Shown here piece by piece: positions 52,398-60,394 of a stretch of DNA of 64,000 bases; position 1 is the first letter of the stretch; every line of letters begins with the position of its first letter. The stretch spans positions 31,485 through 95,484 of the forward strand of contig JAHBXO010000019.1 of NCBI GenBank assembly GCA_019636445.1, read 5' to 3'. The position numbers were made by a program, and so were the translations under genes. Source of the DNA: Gemmataceae bacterium (GTDB lineage: Bacteria > Planctomycetota > Planctomycetia > Gemmatales > Gemmataceae). Below the pieces are notes generated by a model. That model saw nothing but the letters and a program-made list of their open reading frames with translations. It did no database searches and was not told the origin of the DNA.

Positions 52398-53603
52398 ATG
52401 GCGTCGGTCTTACGGCGATGGCTCGCCGCCACTGCGGTCGCGGGCTTGTGCACCCTATCGGCGAATGCCCAATCGACTCCCGGCGTCAGCCGCGTGTCGG
52501 GCGGCATGAATGCCGCACCGATCACTCCGCCGCCGCTCACGGGCGTGCTGCCGGCGGCGGCCGAGTCGCCGGTCAAGGACCTCACTCCGAACATCCTTCC
52601 GGGGCTGTTCGAATCGCCCGGCGCCGGCGGCGCCGGTCACGGGGACGCGCATGGCGCGGACGCCCACGGCGGCGCCGGCCACGGCGACATGCACGGCGGC
52701 GGCCACGGCGGCGGACACGACGACCACCACGCCGGCCCCGGCTTCTACGGCACCGCCGAGTACCTCCTGCTCCGCCCCCGACGCGGCGCCTTCGACTACG
52801 CCCTCGTCGACCCCACCAAGAACCTCGCGCCCAACGGCTCGCTCGAATCGCTCAACTACGAACTCCGCAGCGGCGTCCGCGCCGGCATCGGATACCGCTT
52901 CAAGGACACCGCCTGGTCCGCCGGATTCAACTACACCTACCTCCGCAGCAGCTCCGACAACGCGCTCACCGCGGACCCGAACGGCCTGATCTACCCCACG
53001 CTCTCGCGCCCCGGGCTCATCGACAACGTCGGCTTCGCCGAGGCCACCGCCAGCCTCGAATACAACGTCTTCGACGTCGAAATCAGCCGACAGGTCCACG
53101 TCGACGACCGCCTCAACATGCGGCTCTTCGGCGGCGTCCGCTTCGCCACCATCCGCCAGGACTTCGACGCGATGTACGACCTCCGCGACGCCAACCTGGC
53201 CCGCGTCGCCACGAAGTCCAACTTCGACGGCTTCGGCCCCCTGCTCGGTGCGGAGGCCAGCCTCAAGACCGTCGGCGGCTTCCACCTGTTCGGCAAGACC
53301 TCCGCCGCCCTGCTCACGGGCACCACGACCAACCCGTATCAGGAAACGAACAACGGCGGGTTGACCACCTTCGCCGACGTCAACTACCGCACGCGTCGCG
53401 TCCTGCCGGTCTTCGGCACGGGCCTCGGCCTCGGGTGGGAACGCCGCGGCGTCGCCATTCGCGTCGGTTACGAAATGACCAACTGGTTCAACCTCATCGA
53501 CCAGATCCGCTTCACCAACGATCTGGCCGAAGGCAAGCTCACCACGCGGCAATCGGACCTGTCGATGGAAGGCCTCTTCGTCCAGTTCGCCGTGCAGTAT
53601 TGA
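52398..53603 (+). CDS. Outer-membrane beta-barrel protein (BBP7/Lpg1974-like)
   Basis: A 401-aa protein with signal peptide (RRWLAATAVAGLCTLSANAQ), a His/Gly/Asp-rich linker near residues 75-115 (with repeated GHGDAHGAD, GHGDMHGGG and HDDHHAG) and a barrel of about 280 residues starting GFYGTAEYLLLRPRRGAFDY. C-terminal phenylalanine-like ending FVQFAVQY fits a barrel closing strand. A pore is likely, while the His-rich linker could bind metals such as zinc, nickel or copper. GGGGGG at 52385-52390 fixes the start. Confidence 0.82.
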   Translation: MASVLRRWLAATAVAGLCTLSANAQSTPGVSRVSGGMNAAPITPPPLTGVLPAAAESPVKDLTPNILPGLFESPGAGGAGHGDAHGADAHGGAGHGDMHGGGHGGGHDDHHAGPGFYGTAEYLLLRPRRGAFDYALVDPTKNLAPNGSLESLNYELRSGVRAGIGYRFKDTAWSAGFNYTYLRSSSDNALTADPNGLIYPTLSRPGLIDNVGFAEATASLEYNVFDVEISRQVHVDDRLNMRLFGGVRFATIRQDFDAMYDLRDANLARVATKSNFDGFGPLLGAEASLKTVGGFHLFGKTSAALLTGTTTNPYQETNNGGLTTFADVNYRTRRVLPVFGTGLGLGWERRGVAIRVGYEMTNWFNLIDQIRFTNDLAEGKLTTRQSDLSMEGLFVQFAVQY

Positions 53604-53620
53604 TGTCGAATCGGACCCGC

Positions 53621-53650
53621 AAAGCCCCCGGACGAACGTCCGGGGGCTTT
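53621..53650 (+). terminator. Terminator of the barrel gene
   Basis: AAAGCCCCCGGACG pairs perfectly with CGTCCGGGGGCTTT across AA; GTCGTT follows. Confidence 0.85.
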
Positions 53651-53724
53651 GTCGTTGCCCCGGCCCGCCTGCGCCTTAAAGTGAGGGACACGCCCACGTC
53701 GGCCACGTTCCGGGACGCCTTGCC

Positions 53725-55998
53725 ATGTCCTCCGCCGATGACCCGATGAAAGGCCCGACCGGGACATTCCAGCAATTCGTGCCGCCGCAGCCGGGGCGCG
53801 ACGCGACGCTCACATTCGCGCGGGTCGACTCCGGACCGCAGCCCGCGGTGCAGTCCCGCATGGAGCTGATCGCGCTCATCCATCGCTGCAAGGAAGGCCT
53901 CGAACCGCCGCTCGTCTCCGGGTACAAGCCGATCCGCGAACTCGGTTCCGGCGCGTACGGCACCGTCTGGGAGGCCGAGAACACCGAAACCGGCGAGCGC
54001 GTCGCCATCAAGTTCTTCCTCTTCTCCCGCCATTCCACCGGCGACGTCCTCGAAGAAGTGACGAACCTGCGCGACGCCGAAGGGTGCTACGGCATCATCA
54101 CGGTCAAGCAGGTCAACCGCCACGGGATCGCACCGCATCATATCCCGAACTACGTGATGTCGCTGGAGGCGGGCGGCTCGCTGCACAAGAAGATCGAATC
54201 CGGCCAGCTCACGGCCGAGGACTCGGTGCGGATCTTCCGGCAACTGCTGCGCGCGATGTCGTTCGTGCATTCGCGCGGCCTCTTGCACTGCGACCTCAAG
54301 CCGGCGAACGTGCTGCTCAACCGCGCCGGCGAGCCGGTCGTCGCCGACTTCGGCCAGGCGCAGCGCGCCAGTTCCACCGTCGCGGCGCTCGGCACCTTCT
54401 TCTACATGGCCCCGGAGCAGGCCACGCGCCAGCCCCGCAACCCCTGCACCCAGTCGGACGTCTACGCCCTCGGCGCGATCCTCTACACGATGCTGACGGG
54501 CAAGCCGCCGCGGCACGACGAGGCGTTCCTCGCCAAGCTGCGCGAGCAAACCGACGTGGACGAAACGCTGGAGCAGTACCGGCAGGGCCTGAAGGATTTG
54601 CCGAAGCCGGAGTACCACAAGACGCTCGTCGATCCGATGCTGGCGCAACTGATCGACCGCGCGCTGGACCTCGACCCGGAGAAGCGCCCGGACGACGCCG
54701 GCGACCTGCTGCGGCTCTTGAACCGGCGGGACTGGTGGATTCGCACGAAGCCGGTGGTGACCGTCGGCACGGTGGCGACCGCGGTGGCGATCGCGCTGCT
54801 CATCGGGTTGAGCATCGCGGCCGGGAACTTCGTGCTCCGGCGATCGAAGGCGGACATTACGCGCGAGATTCAGGGGAGCCTGCTGCGGGACGCCTGGTTC
54901 GGCAAGCAGGCGGTGGATTCCAAATTCCGCGAGCGGATCGACTTCCTGGAGGACTCGGCGGCGGAGGAATGTCCGGCCGCGATCCGCCAGGCGCTCGCCG
55001 ACGCGGCGAAGCGGGTCGGGGCCGGTGCCGATCCCGCCGCCGTCCTGCGAGACCTGGACCGTGTTCCGTTCGACCGCTGGATCAAGGAGCGGCACAACGA
55101 AATGCTGCTGCGCGAGGACGTTGGCGGCTGGAAGGCGCTCGGCCTGATCCTCGTGGCCAACCGGCGGGGCTATTACCTCAACCGCGTCAAGACCGACGGG
55201 TCGATCGACAACCGCGACGTGCCCGAAGTCCGCCACGTGTACAGCAAGGACTGGTCCTTCCGCGACTACTTCAACGGGGTCGCGAACGACTTCGCCGGCG
55301 AAAACCAGCCTCACGATCCGGTGCGCCACACGCACATCAGCCACGCCTACCGCTCGCGGGCCGACCACCGCCCGTGGCTGGTGGACATCTCCACGCCGAT
55401 CTACGACCGGCCCGATGGCGAGGTGGTGGCGCTGCTCGTCTCCGGCTTCAACGTCAACGACGACCTCCGCCGCTGGATCGAAACACCGAAGCATGCGTTC
55501 CCTAAGGAAATGACGATCGCCAGCGAAGTGCGCTCGGTGATGGTGAACGACCGCGGCACCTGGGTATGGCACGAGGACGGCATGGACCGGCTGGGCCTGT
55601 CCGACACGCCTCGGGACCCCGAGCCGTACCTTGTGGACACGCCCGAGGGCTTGCGATTCCCCACGACGGACGGCCCCGGCGATCCGCTTGCCCGCGGCAT
55701 CTCCGCGAATCACCGCGATTCCGCCGCCGCGCCGGAAAACCGGTCGCGCACCTATCTGGCGGCCTACGAGGAGCTAAAACCCTATTCCCAGAGCCGCTAC
55801 GACCGGTTGCGCGAGCGCGACTGGCACTTGGTCGTGAAATTGGACGCCGAGACGGCGCTGAAACCGGTCGAAGACCTAAAACAGAAAATGCAGTGGGCCG
55901 GTTCGATCCTGTTCCTCGGCCTGCTCGGCCTGACCGTCACGCTCTGGGTCTGGCTGATTCGGCTGTTGCGCCGTCAGGAGTTCGCGAATCATGGCTGA
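53725..55998 (+). CDS. Receptor-type Ser/Thr protein kinase with extracytoplasmic sensor domain
   Basis: A 757-aa Hanks-type kinase. Residues ~66-335 are the kinase: LGSGAYGTVW (73-82), ATP lysine K96 (VAIKFF), LLHCDLKPANVLL with HCD at 188-190, DFGQAQ at 208 and APE at 229. The usual HRD is HCD, so it is a non-RD kinase. A first membrane helix at ~343-370 precedes about 350 extracytoplasmic residues of Cache-like composition (DWSFRDYFNG, YRSRADHRPWLVDISTPIYD), and a second helix at ~724-747 ends the protein. The following FHA-cyclase gene overlaps by eight bases. Confidence 0.9.
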   Translation: MSSADDPMKGPTGTFQQFVPPQPGRDATLTFARVDSGPQPAVQSRMELIALIHRCKEGLEPPLVSGYKPIRELGSGAYGTVWEAENTETGERVAIKFFLFSRHSTGDVLEEVTNLRDAEGCYGIITVKQVNRHGIAPHHIPNYVMSLEAGGSLHKKIESGQLTAEDSVRIFRQLLRAMSFVHSRGLLHCDLKPANVLLNRAGEPVVADFGQAQRASSTVAALGTFFYMAPEQATRQPRNPCTQSDVYALGAILYTMLTGKPPRHDEAFLAKLREQTDVDETLEQYRQGLKDLPKPEYHKTLVDPMLAQLIDRALDLDPEKRPDDAGDLLRLLNRRDWWIRTKPVVTVGTVATAVAIALLIGLSIAAGNFVLRRSKADITREIQGSLLRDAWFGKQAVDSKFRERIDFLEDSAAEECPAAIRQALADAAKRVGAGADPAAVLRDLDRVPFDRWIKERHNEMLLREDVGGWKALGLILVANRRGYYLNRVKTDGSIDNRDVPEVRHVYSKDWSFRDYFNGVANDFAGENQPHDPVRHTHISHAYRSRADHRPWLVDISTPIYDRPDGEVVALLVSGFNVNDDLRRWIETPKHAFPKEMTIASEVRSVMVNDRGTWVWHEDGMDRLGLSDTPRDPEPYLVDTPEGLRFPTTDGPGDPLARGISANHRDSAAAPENRSRTYLAAYEELKPYSQSRYDRLRERDWHLVVKLDAETALKPVEDLKQKMQWAGSILFLGLLGLTVTLWVWLIRLLRRQEFANHG

Positions 55999-57805
55999 AC
56001 TGGAAGCCCTTCACGAGAACAAGGACCTCGGCATCCGCAACGGCTGGCGCAACGAGCTTCCCCTCAACCAGCCGATCAAGCTCGGCCGCGTCTTCGGACA
56101 ATCCGACTGGTGGATGAACGACGGCCTGATCTCCTCCTTCCACGCGACCGTCGTTTGGGACGGCGAGCAACTCAACGTCGCCGAACGCACCGATCCGCCG
56201 CCCACCAACCGCATCTACTACCAGTCCCGGCCGCAGGCGTCCTTCAGCATCAAGCCGCCCGATTCCTTCGTCATCGGCAACACCGTCTTCATGCTGCACG
56301 GCGGCAATACCGGCGCGATGGCCAACGACCGCCCCGACATGACGCTCGCCGAGGCCAGCTTCACCCGCGCGCAGCTCCGGCAGGTCCCCTTCGACACCTC
56401 CGCCACCTTCCTCCGCGCGCTCGAGCAGATCCCGGAAGTGCTGCGGCTCGCCAGCGACGAGGACATGCTCTTCCGCAACATGGTGAAGGTCGGCCTGGAC
56501 GCGCTCCCGCAGGCGGACGCCGTCGCCATCGTGCAGATCCCGCCCGAGGCCACCGATGCCGAGAAGCGCGTGCTCGTGCGCAACCACCTCCAGCGCATGG
56601 CCGGCAAGGCCGAAATCTTCATGCCCTCCCGCCGCCTTGCCTTCAAGGCGATCCGCACCGAGCGCAAGAGCGTGCTGTATGTCTGGATCGGCGAGAAGAA
56701 CGAAAATGTGACGATGCGCCTGGATTCGCACATGCCGGGCGTGCCCTGGGCCATCTGCACGCCCTTCAAGGACGACTCCGGCTGGGGCCTCTACGCCGAC
56801 GGCCGCATGCCCAAGGAACCGCAGATCGTCAACGGCGTGATCCGCGACAAGGAACTCCAGGACTATCAGAAGGTGATCGAACTGATCGCCGGGTTGATCG
56901 AATCGACCCGCAAGGCGCACCAGTTGGACCGCCAACTGACGATGTACCGCCGCTTCGTGCCGCGCCGGCTCTGGAACGATTCCTCCGCCGAGCAGCTCGA
57001 CGAGATCCTCCACCCGCGCCTCACCACCGCGACCGTGATGTTCTGCGACATCCGCGGCTCCTGCCGCTTCGCCGAAGACGGCGAGGGCGACCTCGAAAGC
57101 GCCTGGTTCGACCTCTCCACCGCCATCGACGACATGACCAACGACATCTCCAGCGAGGACGGCGTCGTCGCCGGCTTCCAGGGCGATGCCGTCATGGCCT
57201 TCTGGGGCTGGCCCGACAGCCAGCCCGACCAGATCGAACGCGCCTGCCGCGCCGCCCTTCGCATCCGGCGCCGCTTCGACCGGGACGGACGCTGGAACTC
57301 CCTCTCCTGCGGCATCGGCATCGCCCACGGCAAGGTCATGGCCGGACGCATGGGCGCCTCCGACCTCGCCAAGATCGACGTCTTCGGGCCGACCGTCAAC
57401 CTCGCCTCCCGGCTCGAGTCGATGACCAAGCAGTTCGGCGTCCGCATGCTCGTCGACGAAACCGTTGCCAAGCAGATCACCGACCGACGCTCCAATCAGA
57501 TGCGCATCCGCCGCTTGGGGCGCTTCGTCCCGGCCGGCATGACCAAGGGCCTGTTCGTCAGCGAATTGCTGCCGAGCGAGATGGAGATCGTACAGGGGAA
57601 TCTCAAGGAACCCCAGCGCCGCAGCTGGGAAGAAGCGATCGGCTGGTTCCTCGCCGGCGAGTGGAGCCAGGCGCGCAATCGCTTCGAACAGTTCTTCTCC
57701 GGCGACGCCACCGCCAAGATGCTGTTGGCCCACATGGCGAAATCGAACGACGTGCCGCCGAAAGGCTGGGCCGAGAACCCCGAAATCGCGCTGAATACGA
57801 AGTAG
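55991..57805 (+). CDS. FHA-domain class III adenylate/guanylate cyclase
   Basis: A 604-aa protein. An FHA domain (about 25-95: IKLGRVFGQSDWWMNDGLIS then SSFHATVVWDG, with the RxFG and SxxH pattern) is followed by a GAF-like region (about 115-300) and a class III nucleotide cyclase domain (from ~345). Metal-binding aspartates are in FCDIRGSC and FQGDAVMAFWGWPD. FHA domains bind phosphothreonine, and the overlapping kinase can supply it, so it is plausible that kinase signalling controls cAMP (or cGMP) formation. The substrate, ATP or GTP, is not decided from the sequence. Confidence 0.9.
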   Translation: MAELEALHENKDLGIRNGWRNELPLNQPIKLGRVFGQSDWWMNDGLISSFHATVVWDGEQLNVAERTDPPPTNRIYYQSRPQASFSIKPPDSFVIGNTVFMLHGGNTGAMANDRPDMTLAEASFTRAQLRQVPFDTSATFLRALEQIPEVLRLASDEDMLFRNMVKVGLDALPQADAVAIVQIPPEATDAEKRVLVRNHLQRMAGKAEIFMPSRRLAFKAIRTERKSVLYVWIGEKNENVTMRLDSHMPGVPWAICTPFKDDSGWGLYADGRMPKEPQIVNGVIRDKELQDYQKVIELIAGLIESTRKAHQLDRQLTMYRRFVPRRLWNDSSAEQLDEILHPRLTTATVMFCDIRGSCRFAEDGEGDLESAWFDLSTAIDDMTNDISSEDGVVAGFQGDAVMAFWGWPDSQPDQIERACRAALRIRRRFDRDGRWNSLSCGIGIAHGKVMAGRMGASDLAKIDVFGPTVNLASRLESMTKQFGVRMLVDETVAKQITDRRSNQMRIRRLGRFVPAGMTKGLFVSELLPSEMEIVQGNLKEPQRRSWEEAIGWFLAGEWSQARNRFEQFFSGDATAKMLLAHMAKSNDVPPKGWAENPEIALNTK

Positions 57806-57826
57806 TTTCCTCTTCCCGGTGACGCC

Positions 57827-58468
57827 ATGATTCCCCTGTCGCTATTCCTCTCCGTGGCCGTACTCGCCGCTGATCCCGAATCGTTCGAGCGCTGGGAGAA
57901 GGAGATCGCCGGCATCGAGAAGCGCCTCGCCGCCGCACCGCCCGCGAAGGGAGGCGTCGTCTTCGCCGGCAGTTCCAGCATCCGGCTCTGGAACCTCGAA
58001 AAGTCGTTTCCGGGCAAGGGCTACGTGAACGTCGGCTTCGGCGGCTCCGAGATCCGCGATACCACCCACTTCGCCGCACGCATCCTGCTGCCGCTCGAGC
58101 CGAAGGCGATCGTCTTCTACGCCGGCGACAACGACATCGCGAAGAAGCGGACGCCGGCGCAAGTGCGCGACGATTTCAACGCCTTCGCGAAGGCCGTGCA
58201 CGCGAAGCTGCCGAAGGCGCGCATCCTCTACCTGCCGGTGAAGCCGAGCATTGCCCGGTGGAAGCTCTACGACACGCAGAAGGAAGCGAATGCACTCGTG
58301 AAATCGGCCTGTGAGGCCGACCCGCGATTGACGTACGTGGACCTCGTGCCGGCCACGCTCGGGGCGGACGGGAAGCCGAAGCCGGAGTTTTTCGTCAAGG
58401 ACGGCCTGCACCTGAGCGAAGCCGGCTACAAGGCCTGGTCCGACATCGTCCGCAAGGCGCTGGAGTGA
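57827..58468 (+). CDS. Secreted SGNH/GDSL hydrolase
   Basis: A 213-aa lipase/esterase of the SGNH type. Signal peptide (MIPLSLFLSVAVLAADP); block I GSSSIRLWNLEKSFPG carries the catalytic serine; block III GDNDIAKKRT holds the Asn; block V VKDGLHLSEAGYKAW has Asp and His. Probably removes acyl or acetyl groups from glycans. The stop overlaps the next gene's start. Confidence 0.9.
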   Translation: MIPLSLFLSVAVLAADPESFERWEKEIAGIEKRLAAAPPAKGGVVFAGSSSIRLWNLEKSFPGKGYVNVGFGGSEIRDTTHFAARILLPLEPKAIVFYAGDNDIAKKRTPAQVRDDFNAFAKAVHAKLPKARILYLPVKPSIARWKLYDTQKEANALVKSACEADPRLTYVDLVPATLGADGKPKPEFFVKDGLHLSEAGYKAWSDIVRKALE

Positions 58469-59529
58469 GCGGCATGCACCGGCATCGCGCCGCCGACCTG
58501 ATCGCTTTCGCCGCCGAACTCTTCGCCGCCGCCGGCTGCGACGGCGATAAGCCGGCGACCATCGCCGCCGGCCTCGTCGAGGCCGACCTTCTCGGCCACA
58601 CGACCCACGGCCTGCAGCTCGCGCCGGCGTACCTGAACGAACTCGCCGCCGGGACAATGGCCCCGACCGGCGAACCGGACGTGCTGCAGGATCGCGGCCC
58701 GACGATCGCATGGGACGGCCGCACGCTCCCCGGCGTCTGGCTCGCCGCCAAGGCCGTCGACCTCGCCGCCGAGCGCGCGTTGAAGTTCGGCCTCTGCGCC
58801 GTCGCCATCCGCCGCAGCCACCACATCGCCTGCCTCGCCGCCTTCCTCGAACGGGCGACGAGCCGCGGCCTGATGGTGACGGTCGCCAGCTCCGACCCCG
58901 CCGTCGCCAGCGTCGCCCCCTTCGGCGGAAGGAAAGCCGTCACCACGCCCGACCCGATCGCCATCGGCATCCCGACCGCCGGCGATCCGATCCTCATCGA
59001 CATCAGCGCGTCCATCACCACGAACGGCATGGCCGCCCGGCTCCGCAAGGAAGGCAAGCGCTTCCCCGGCCCGTGGGCGCTCGACGCGGCCGGCACCGTC
59101 ACCGACGACCCCGAAGCGCTCTTCACGAACCCGCCCGGCACGCTCCTGCCCACCGGCGGCGCCGACCACGGCCACAAGGGCTACGGCCTCGCGCTCCTCA
59201 TCGAAGCGCTCACGCAGGGCCTCGGCGGCTTCGGCCGCGCCGACGCGCCCGGCGGCTGGGGCGCCTCCGTCTTCGTACAGTGCTTCGACCCCGCCGCCTT
59301 CGGCGGAACGGACGCCTTCCACCGCCAATCAACGTGGCTCGCCGACGCCTGCCGGGCCTGCCCGCCAGCGCCGGGCGTCGACGCCGTCCGCCTGCCCGGC
59401 CAACGCGGTCTCGAACGCAAACGGAAAGCCCTCGCCGACGGCGTCGAGCTTTACCCCGGCATCCTCGACGCGCTGAAACCGTTCGCCGATAAGTGGTCGA
59501 TCCGTGTGCCGGAAGCGATGAACCGTTGA
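58465..59529 (+). CDS. Ldh family NAD(P)-dependent oxidoreductase
   Basis: A 354-aa member of the type-2 malate/L-lactate dehydrogenase (Ldh_2) family, which also includes ureidoglycolate and 2,3-diketogulonate reductases. HTTHGLQLAPAYLNEL, RRSHHIACLAAFLERA with the catalytic His and GHKGYGLALLIEALTQGLGG are the diagnostic blocks. GTG 58465 overlaps the hydrolase stop; ATG 58474 is an alternative. Oxidises or reduces a 2-hydroxy/2-oxo acid. Confidence 0.9.
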   Translation: MSGMHRHRAADLIAFAAELFAAAGCDGDKPATIAAGLVEADLLGHTTHGLQLAPAYLNELAAGTMAPTGEPDVLQDRGPTIAWDGRTLPGVWLAAKAVDLAAERALKFGLCAVAIRRSHHIACLAAFLERATSRGLMVTVASSDPAVASVAPFGGRKAVTTPDPIAIGIPTAGDPILIDISASITTNGMAARLRKEGKRFPGPWALDAAGTVTDDPEALFTNPPGTLLPTGGADHGHKGYGLALLIEALTQGLGGFGRADAPGGWGASVFVQCFDPAAFGGTDAFHRQSTWLADACRACPPAPGVDAVRLPGQRGLERKRKALADGVELYPGILDALKPFADKWSIRVPEAMNR

Positions 59530-59667
59530 AGTTTATGAGTATCTCGTCGGCTCGATTGAATTGCCAATCTATCCCGCTAAACGGAGAGAAACACAACCGG
59601 GAGCCGACATATCCGTTTCACCAGACCGAGTACGCGTATTGAGTTGAGAAGTCTCCGGAGGGCTATC

Positions 59668-60336
59668 ATGGTTCGAGCACTACTCAGCATCGCCACTTTG
59701 TCACTCTGCATCATGATCTGCGGCTGTGGCGAATCTCAAAGTCCGAAGCCGGACAGTCCGAAATCGGACAATCCGAAGCCGGATAGCCCGAAGCCGGATA
59801 GCCCGAAGCCGGATAGCCCGAAGCCGGATAGCCCGAAGCCGGATAGCCCGAAGCCGGATAGCCCGAAGCCGGATAGCCCGAAGCCGGTCATACCCAAACA
59901 AAAAAGCCCGATCCCGGACGACGCCGATCAGCTTGTACTCTTTTCGCTCGATGGAACTGTCGAAGTGGCCGACCGTTCGGAACTCGAAAAGCCTGCATCA
60001 AAAGACAAATACCTTTACGGGTTCCCCATCCTCGGGAAGGTCGAAGTGAAGGACGCGAATCAAAAACGCGAGATCCTCACGGCGATAGAAAAGGCGCTCC
60101 AGAAACCGCCGCCTCCGGCAAATTGCTTCTGGCCCCGACACGCCATCCGGACGGTCAAAGGGGGAAAAATCCAAGACTTCGTCGTGTGCTTCGAGTGCAA
60201 CACCTATAGCGTTTTTCATGGCGTCGAGCCGACCGGAGGAATGCTGACACCTGCCATCTCGAATAATCCCGAGCCTTTGCTGGACAAGATTCTCTCCGAC
60301 GCGGGCGTACCTCTCGCCAAGAAATCGCTCAAATAG
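59668..60336 (+). CDS. Repeat lipoprotein with CFxPRH...CFxC domain (2)
   Basis: A 222-aa protein. The leader LLSIATLSLCIMICGCGESQ ends in a lipobox-like ICGC; then (PKPDS)n, with seven identical units, gives a stiff proline/aspartate spacer (about residues 30-76). The C-terminal domain (about 90-222) contains ANCFWPRHAIRTVKGG and DFVVCFECNTYSVF, the same CFxPRH-FVxCFxC order as at 33511. CCGGAGGG (59655-59662) decides the ATG at 59668 over TTG 59644. Function unknown. Confidence 0.75.
   Translation: MVRALLSIATLSLCIMICGCGESQSPKPDSPKSDNPKPDSPKPDSPKPDSPKPDSPKPDSPKPDSPKPDSPKPVIPKQKSPIPDDADQLVLFSLDGTVEVADRSELEKPASKDKYLYGFPILGKVEVKDANQKREILTAIEKALQKPPPPANCFWPRHAIRTVKGGKIQDFVVCFECNTYSVFHGVEPTGGMLTPAISNNPEPLLDKILSDAGVPLAKKSLK
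59751..59887 (+). repeat. 15-bp coding tandem repeat (PKPDS)
   Basis: CCGAAGCCGGATAGC repeats seven times without change, flanked by diverged units. Inside the lipoprotein gene. Identical copies imply recent slippage, so copy number may vary between strains. Confidence 0.92.
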
Positions 60337-60394
60337 CTCGACTCGTAGTCGAGTGGTGTTGTTTAGATGGAATACCGACTTTCATGGTGCCGCC

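Noticed and set aside
53539..55713. 724-aa minus-strand frame across the kinase gene
   Set aside because: A shadow frame in high-GC coding DNA: composition is rich in R, V, A, D and H with no domain, while the plus frame has all kinase motifs.
55937..57733. 598-aa minus-strand frame across the FHA-cyclase gene
   Set aside because: Shadow of the cyclase gene; no recognisable protein features.
59751..59887. CRISPR-like array
   Set aside because: Direct tandem 15-bp units without spacers, in frame inside a lipoprotein gene.
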